NCBI GenBank assembly: GCA_019119595.1
Contig: DWWS01000069.1
Span: 1 to 64,000, forward strand
Direction of reading: 5' to 3'
Origin: Candidatus Eisenbergiella merdavium
GTDB lineage: Bacteria; Bacillota; Clostridia; Lachnospirales; Lachnospiraceae
DNA: 64,000 nt
Position numbers and translations under genes: made by a program. Numbering within the stretch: position 1 is the stretch's first letter; each line of letters opens with the position of its first letter. Positions 59,846-64,000 of this stretch are shown piece after piece. The notes beneath the pieces were generated by a model. The model ran no database searches and was not told the DNA's origin. It worked only from the letters and a program-made list of their open reading frames with translations.

Positions 59846-60838
59846 TTACCAATAACAACCATTTTCCACACTTCCTGCACGAACCGGAGTTTCTTCAGGG
59901 CATGGATAAACCCAATTTTCATTAAAAGGGATTTTTTTATCAATGGGGCTCTCCACCCATCGTCTCCCTTTAATCCCGAACAGGATCTGCGTTACACCGC
60001 CGAGGTGGATTGCTTTTTTCCCCGCCTTTTTCAGCATTGCCGCCAAAGGCATCCCGTAAGCGCCACATCCTATGATCGCCACCTCAAACTCCCTTTTCAT
60101 CGCTTCCGCGTACATATAGTCAAGGGCTTCAAACCAGTCGGCAAATCTGCTGTCTTCTCCTCCCGCGCTGGTTTGAACGGCCTTCAGCACCTGCAGGTCA
60201 AACTCCGGAAGAATATCTGTTCCCGGAAAAAGCCTGTCTCTCTGCCTGTATTGGGAGAGGATGGACTGTTCAAAGGGATGAATAACCAAAACCTTCTTTC
60301 CTTTCAGAGCAGCGGTCCATGGTTTTCTGGAATACCATGGTTCAAGCCAGCGGAGATAGGTAATTTCCGCCGAAGGCATTTCCTCTTTCAGAAGATAATC
60401 CTCCATTGGCCTGTGCCACATGCCCAACAGATCGACCTCGCGGCATGCTTCCAGCATGACATCCGTATATTTTTCCAGGAAGGAAGGATCCTTTGGGAAA
60501 AAACCGGCGCCGTTGCACAGTCTTTCAAACCACTTTTCCAGCTCCCTCTGCGTTTCAGCCGATTCTCCGAGCAACCGCCTTTTCAGCACAGCGGCCATGA
60601 TATGAATTTCCGTATTTCCAAATCTTGCCGCCATATACGGACGTTCTGACAAAACCGCCTCTGTAAGCAGTCTGTTGGTGCTTTCTATCCGGTGAAGCCG
60701 CTTTCCCCCGTAAAAATAGATCTTCGGCTCAAAGCCAAGATATTTTACAAAAATATGCTGTCTGAGTATCTTATCAAAGTACAGATCTCTGATCCTCCAT
60801 CTGGACTCATACAGTCTCCATTTTGTCTGTTCTTTCAT
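59846..60838 (-). CDS. GT-D-fold-like protein of unknown function
   Basis: A 330-residue soluble protein. SERPYMAARFGNTEIHIM near residue 65 and the C-terminal FEVAIIGCGAYGMPLAAMLKKAGKKAIHLGGVTQILFGIKGRRW resemble the GT-D glycosyltransferase fold (DUF1792-like), where RFGDGE is the metal-binding motif; here it reads RFGNTE. A sugar-transfer role is likely from context but not proven. The gene follows the radical SAM gene after 18 bases and precedes the fucosyltransferase-like gene. Confidence 0.55.
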   Translation of the reverse strand: MKEQTKWRLYESRWRIRDLYFDKILRQHIFVKYLGFEPKIYFYGGKRLHRIESTNRLLTEAVLSERPYMAARFGNTEIHIMAAVLKRRLLGESAETQRELEKWFERLCNGAGFFPKDPSFLEKYTDVMLEACREVDLLGMWHRPMEDYLLKEEMPSAEITYLRWLEPWYSRKPWTAALKGKKVLVIHPFEQSILSQYRQRDRLFPGTDILPEFDLQVLKAVQTSAGGEDSRFADWFEALDYMYAEAMKREFEVAIIGCGAYGMPLAAMLKKAGKKAIHLGGVTQILFGIKGRRWVESPIDKKIPFNENWVYPCPEETPVRAGSVENGCYW

Positions 60839-60856
60839 TCAGGGCTTTTCCTTATT

Positions 60857-61888
60857 TTATGCTTTTTCCTGGTTTTTCTTTTCTGCAAAATCAATAAAGC
60901 TGTTCTCTTCCAGCCTGTATTTTCCGCCCTTCAGGAATTTATGCTTAATCACCCACCATCCAGGGACCCATATATATTTGTGCATGGCAGGAGACGCGCT
61001 CCCGATCATCCAGCAGTTTCTGTCACAGTTACGCGCACATTCCCTGACCTGTTCTGCCTGTCTGGAATTCCACAGCTCATCCCAGCTCTGCTCCTTCAGG
61101 TTGCCCATAACAGCCTTCTTTTCCATTCCATTACAGGGAATCACATCACAGAACGGATCAATAAAAAAGGCATTTCTGGACATGTCACACGGCAGCAGCC
61201 TTTTATTGCCATAAATGTAATTAATCAATCCATGATTAAAGTAAGCCCTGAACCATTTTTTAGGCGAGCTGCTTTTCAGAAGCTCATTGATCAGCTTTTC
61301 AAAATTGCGGGATACCTTCAGCTTATCATCGATTTTATTGTCCGTTTTTCTGAAATAAAAGGAATTGTGCAGCGTCGCTGTCGCAAATTCCATTCCAAGC
61401 TCATTCGAGATTTCATACAGCGGAACCAGATCCTCACAGTTCATATCCTGCACCGTCATTCCAAATCCCACATCAGGATGCCCCATCTCAACAAGCTTTT
61501 TCAGCGTTCCATATCCCCGATTGAAGCCGTCCGGAATTCCGCGTATTGCATCATTCGTTTTCTGCAGGCCCTCTATGCTGATCCGGATTCCTACCTGGGG
61601 GAACTCCCTGCACAAGTCAAGAATTCTGTCTGTGAAGTATCCGTTTGTAGAAATCACAATTCTGTCAGACTTTTTATAAAGCTCTCTGACAATATCAGGT
61701 ATGTCTTTTCTGATAAAAGGTTCCCCGCCCGTTATATTGGTAAACGCCATCTCAGGAAGCTTTTTGATCACATCCAGCGTAATCTCATCCTCCGGTCTGG
61801 TTGGGTCGCGGAAGCAGTCACACATATTACAGTGGGCATTACATCTGTAGGTAACGATTACGGTCCCATAAAGAGTCCTTTTTGCCAT
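60857..61888 (-). CDS. Radical SAM/SPASM protein, first gene of the right operon
   Basis: A 343-residue radical SAM enzyme: CNAHCNMC (Cx3Cx2C) near residue 15, TNITGGEPFIRKD, VISTNGYF, ISIEGLQKTNDAIRG, then SPASM-type cysteines in CDMSRN, VIPCNGMEKK and CARNCDRNCW. It is not closely related to the cassette 2 radical SAM protein beyond the shared fold. Such proteins recur in Clostridia glycan clusters; the substrate is unknown. A promoter with extended -10 lies 46-75 bases upstream, so it probably leads the operon that runs to 49634. Confidence 0.82.
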   Translation of the reverse strand: MAKRTLYGTVIVTYRCNAHCNMCDCFRDPTRPEDEITLDVIKKLPEMAFTNITGGEPFIRKDIPDIVRELYKKSDRIVISTNGYFTDRILDLCREFPQVGIRISIEGLQKTNDAIRGIPDGFNRGYGTLKKLVEMGHPDVGFGMTVQDMNCEDLVPLYEISNELGMEFATATLHNSFYFRKTDNKIDDKLKVSRNFEKLINELLKSSSPKKWFRAYFNHGLINYIYGNKRLLPCDMSRNAFFIDPFCDVIPCNGMEKKAVMGNLKEQSWDELWNSRQAEQVRECARNCDRNCWMIGSASPAMHKYIWVPGWWVIKHKFLKGGKYRLEENSFIDFAEKKNQEKA

Positions 61889-61933
61889 TCTATTCTATCC
61901 TTTCCTGTTCTAACGTTTTCCCGGCATTTTTTA

Positions 61934-61963
61934 AGTATAACACTAACCTCCGGATAAAGACAA
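61934..61963 (-). promoter_or_regulatory. Promoter of the right-hand glycan operon
   Basis: On the minus strand TTGTCT (plus 61958-61963), 18 bases, TATACT (plus 61934-61939) with extended-10 TGT. A 10-base hairpin with one mismatch (plus 61951-61975, CGGATAAAGA / TCTTTACCCG) overlaps the -35 and could be an operator or the end of the upstream unit. Confidence 0.6.
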
Positions 61964-61996
61964 TATCTTTACCCGCAAACGGAAAAACAAAAGCAT

Positions 61997-63058
61997 TCAA
62001 AATGAATTCGTCGCAAGGATCAAAGGATCCGGCGCACAGGTGATCTTATCCGGATTCCGGTTCAGATAAGCCCCCCAGAATCCAAAGGTGCTTTCCGTAA
62101 ATATATTGTGCTTACATTCCGCCATGAGCTGCATATCCCTGAAGCTGTCTTCTCCCTTATTCCAGTCCACGAAATATACCCTGTCTTTTTTGAAATTCAG
62201 GCCAAAAACCCTTTCATTTTGTTCACACCAGCCAACGCTCTTTTCATCCGTAAAAAAAATAAATACAGGATTTTCCACATGACGTTTGATATATCTGACT
62301 GCCCGCCTGAAAAAACCGTATTTATAGCAATATCCATTTAAAAACAGCAGATCGCTTCTTCGCGCGTGAATAGATACCGCATTGCAGCTATGGATCAACT
62401 CCAGCATTTTCCGGTTACGTTCATCTGTGATTTCAGGAAACCGGAATGCCTGCCGGATCTCCTGATCCATTTTTTCTATGCCAAATCCTTTATACTTAAA
62501 TGCAAACGAATGACCGATATATACGTTGGAAGGATACTTTCGAAATACATCGTATGATCGATTATCCGCCTCTATCAGTCTGCCTGCGAGCATTTTTCTC
62601 ATATATCTCTTAATATGATACCCTGCCCTCGTCTGAAAGAAACAGGTCAGAAGCTTTCTTGCTTTTTTCCGGACAGTCACTTCCTTCCCATCAGCCTCCG
62701 GCATTTCAGGCTTTTTCCTCAGATTGGTGAGCTTTAACCCCTCTTTATTCAAAGCCTCGGTAATATATGGGGCATAATTCCAGTTTTCTTTCCAGAATTC
62801 ACTCTTCTCCACATTCTTCAGAATTCTCTGCCATGCTTCCTCATCAAACAGCTCTTTCACGTTTGGAGGATTAATTCCAAATATACGCCCCAGCTCATAG
62901 CCGTTCCATATGGAAAACATTCCCTCCTTCTGCGGCAGCTCATAGATCAGATTCTCCAGATAGCACTTCTCATCCGGATTCTGCCTGCAGATTGCCATAT
63001 ATTCTGCATAATCAAGCATCTGATTTCCCAGGCCGGAATCCATATGCACCACTCTCAT
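61997..63058 (-). CDS. GT11-family (alpha-1,2-fucosyltransferase-like) glycosyltransferase
   Basis: A 353-residue GT11-type enzyme. The N-terminus MRVVHMDSGLGNQMLDYAEY is the family's GxGNQ signature; motif I is NAVSIHARRSDLL (HxRR-D) around residue 240, and the C-terminal FTESTFGFWGAYLNRNPDKI matches the SSFSWW-type motif. GT11 enzymes transfer fucose from GDP-fucose to galactose-type acceptors. A middle insertion (about 115-165, Lys/Arg rich) is unusual. Start and upstream stop overlap as ATGA. Confidence 0.83.
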   Translation of the reverse strand: MRVVHMDSGLGNQMLDYAEYMAICRQNPDEKCYLENLIYELPQKEGMFSIWNGYELGRIFGINPPNVKELFDEEAWQRILKNVEKSEFWKENWNYAPYITEALNKEGLKLTNLRKKPEMPEADGKEVTVRKKARKLLTCFFQTRAGYHIKRYMRKMLAGRLIEADNRSYDVFRKYPSNVYIGHSFAFKYKGFGIEKMDQEIRQAFRFPEITDERNRKMLELIHSCNAVSIHARRSDLLFLNGYCYKYGFFRRAVRYIKRHVENPVFIFFTDEKSVGWCEQNERVFGLNFKKDRVYFVDWNKGEDSFRDMQLMAECKHNIFTESTFGFWGAYLNRNPDKITCAPDPLILATNSF

Positions 63059-63657
63059 ACAGTCCCTTTCTCCTCTTCATGCCGGATGATCCGCATGGGG
63101 TTCCCAACCACGGTACAGTTATCCGGTACATCCCTGTTCACAACAGCTCCGGCCCCGATCTTCACATTGCTGCCAATGTGAATTCCGCCAAAGATCACCG
63201 CGTTCGCATAGATATCCACATTATCTCCCATTACAGGGTGCGTCGATTCGCCGCCTCCGGAGCTTCTTCCCTTTCCAATCGTTACTCCATTTCTCACAGT
63301 CAGATTTCTTCCTGCCGCCCCCGGTCTGATCACGCAGAAATTGTGATCGACCCGCAGCCCTTCCCCGATCTCTCCTCCTATAATTTCTATTGAGGAGACC
63401 GGCGGAAGAAACAGCCGGCATACCGCCCGCAAAGCATGATTGTTTCTTGTCCTGTAATAAAAAATATTCCGAAAAGGCTTAATGAACAGAAGACAATAGT
63501 TGAACGCTCTGATCCCCGGTTCCCGATACGGCGTTTCCTCCAGATATCTTTCCACATCCTTATCAATCATTTCCGCTTTTCCGCTTACCAGGTACAGCAG
63601 ATCTGCGGCTGCGGTCCTGAAAAAAAACAGCGTTTGAAGCAAGCTTTTTTTATTCAT
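63055..63657 (-). CDS. Serine-acetyltransferase-like hexapeptide acetyltransferase
   Basis: A 200-residue left-handed beta-helix acyltransferase. After a helical N-terminal part (to about residue 90) come hexapeptide repeats: IEIIGGEIGEGLRVDHNFC, VRNGVTIGKGRSSGGGESTHPVMGDNVDIYANAVIFGGIHIGS is the core in outline, and the usual closing motif VGNPMRII. CysE-like proteins in glycan loci O-acetylate sugars rather than serine. The histidine in DHNF and the one in STHP are candidates for catalysis. It overlaps the GT11 gene (ATGA). Confidence 0.82.
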   Translation of the reverse strand: MNKKSLLQTLFFFRTAAADLLYLVSGKAEMIDKDVERYLEETPYREPGIRAFNYCLLFIKPFRNIFYYRTRNNHALRAVCRLFLPPVSSIEIIGGEIGEGLRVDHNFCVIRPGAAGRNLTVRNGVTIGKGRSSGGGESTHPVMGDNVDIYANAVIFGGIHIGSNVKIGAGAVVNRDVPDNCTVVGNPMRIIRHEEEKGTV

Positions 63658-63672
63658 CTGTTCCGGTTCCTT

Positions 63673-64000
63673 TCAGCGCTTCCGCTCCTGTTGAAGGCGC
63701 TCGTATTCTTCGACCTCATCCGAATAGGCGCGGATAAACTGATCGGCAAGCCTGTCCCACAGAAAATGCTTTTCTATCGTTTGCTTAGCCTCCCTGCCCA
63801 TAACATGACGAAGCTCTTCATCCTCAGCGACCGCAAGTATCTTTTCCGCCCACAGATCGGCATTGAAGCTGTCCATCACGTATCCGTTTTTTCCGCTATT
63901 GATCAGTACACTCGCTCCGCCGTTCATGCTGCTGATCACCGGAAGCCCGAAATACATGGATTCCAGCAGAACCATGCCAAATATTTCATAATTGCTGGTA
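63673..64000 (-). CDS. C-terminal part of a GT4 glycosyltransferase, cut by the window edge
   Basis: The last 108 or so residues of a GT-B protein are in the window; its 5' end lies beyond position 64000. The reading SNYEIFGMVLLESMYFGLP contains the GT4 E-x7-E donor-site motif, followed by VISSMNGGASVLI and NGYVMDSFNADLWAEKIL. The internal ATG at 63975 is not the true start, because coding continues to the edge. The sugar is unknown. It precedes the acetyltransferase gene by 15 bases in the same operon. Confidence 0.85.
   Translation of the reverse strand, partial: TSNYEIFGMVLLESMYFGLPVISSMNGGASVLINSGKNGYVMDSFNADLWAEKILAVAEDEELRHVMGREAKQTIEKHFLWDRLADQFIRAYSDEVEEYERLQQERKR

Noticed and set aside
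1..64000. CRISPR arrays, tRNA, rRNA genes or riboswitches
   Set aside because: I saw no regularly spaced repeats, tRNA cloverleaf-like sequence or conserved riboswitch motif on reading both strands, though a dedicated covariance-model search was not possible here.

Overview
The window is one long surface-polysaccharide region from a low-to-mid GC Gram-positive bacterium, most likely a gut Clostridia member of the Lachnospiraceae type. The reasons are AGGAGG-type ribosome binding sites with frequent TTG/GTG starts, GtrII, DUF6020 and DUF6056 membrane proteins, an LTA-synthase-like sulfatase, and Wzm/Wzt export pairs without Gram-negative outer-membrane export genes. No species is claimed. Almost every gene makes, modifies or exports glycans.

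Layout. (1) 1-12.98 kb, minus strand: the edge of a gene with a strong promoter (103-131), then an operon read leftwards from about 12.95 kb. It encodes a CDP-6-deoxyhexose pathway (thiamine-diphosphate enzyme, rfbG, a degenerate rfbF paralogue, rfbF, rfbH) followed by large membrane proteins (DUF6020, a Wzy-like protein, a GT-C-like protein, GtrII). (2) 13.2-24.6 kb, minus strand: export cassette 1, with two GT2 genes, Wzm, Wzt, a methyltransferase-GT2-GT4 fusion, a secreted protein, an LTA-synthase-like protein and a frameshifted DUF6056 gene. (3) 24.6-25.5 kb: a small segment carrying a catalytic-domain-only tyrosine recombinase and an outward promoter, bounded by inverted sites A and B. 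(4) 25.5-35.8 kb, plus strand: export cassette 2, with paralogous GT2 genes, GT4, a GT2-GT4 fusion, Wzm, Wzt, a methyltransferase and a radical SAM protein. (5) 35.8-37.4 kb: a lone AAA/DUF4143 ATPase on the minus strand, then a third site, C. (6) 37.4-49.2 kb, plus strand: export cassette 3, with paralogous GT2 genes, GT4, wecC- and wecB-like genes for UDP-ManNAcA, Wzm, a short Wzt, a methyltransferase with coiled coil, and a CgeB-like/GT4 giant. (7) 49.6-64 kb, minus strand: another glycan operon with a radical SAM protein, glycosyltransferases, a PglK-like flippase, an SDR, a GT-C protein, an FKBP-domain membrane protein and a GtrB-like GT2, preceded by GT11, acetyltransferase and GT4 genes.

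The main discovery candidate is the arrangement around the recombinase. Three 33-bp sites, each with 14-bp arms around a 5-bp ATCCC spacer, lie about 36, 37 and 48 bp upstream of the first gene of cassettes 1, 2 and 3. All three first genes are paralogous GT2s followed by a second paralogous GT2. The only good promoter I see facing a cassette (24701-24729) lies inside the A-B segment and now points into cassette 1. A x B inversion would turn it to cassette 2; A x C inversion would bring it to cassette 3. This reads as a FimB/FimE-like, recombinase-driven selector among three alternative ABC-exported surface glycans. The site alignments, promoter orientation and gene order are seen directly in the sequence; the switching itself is inferred.
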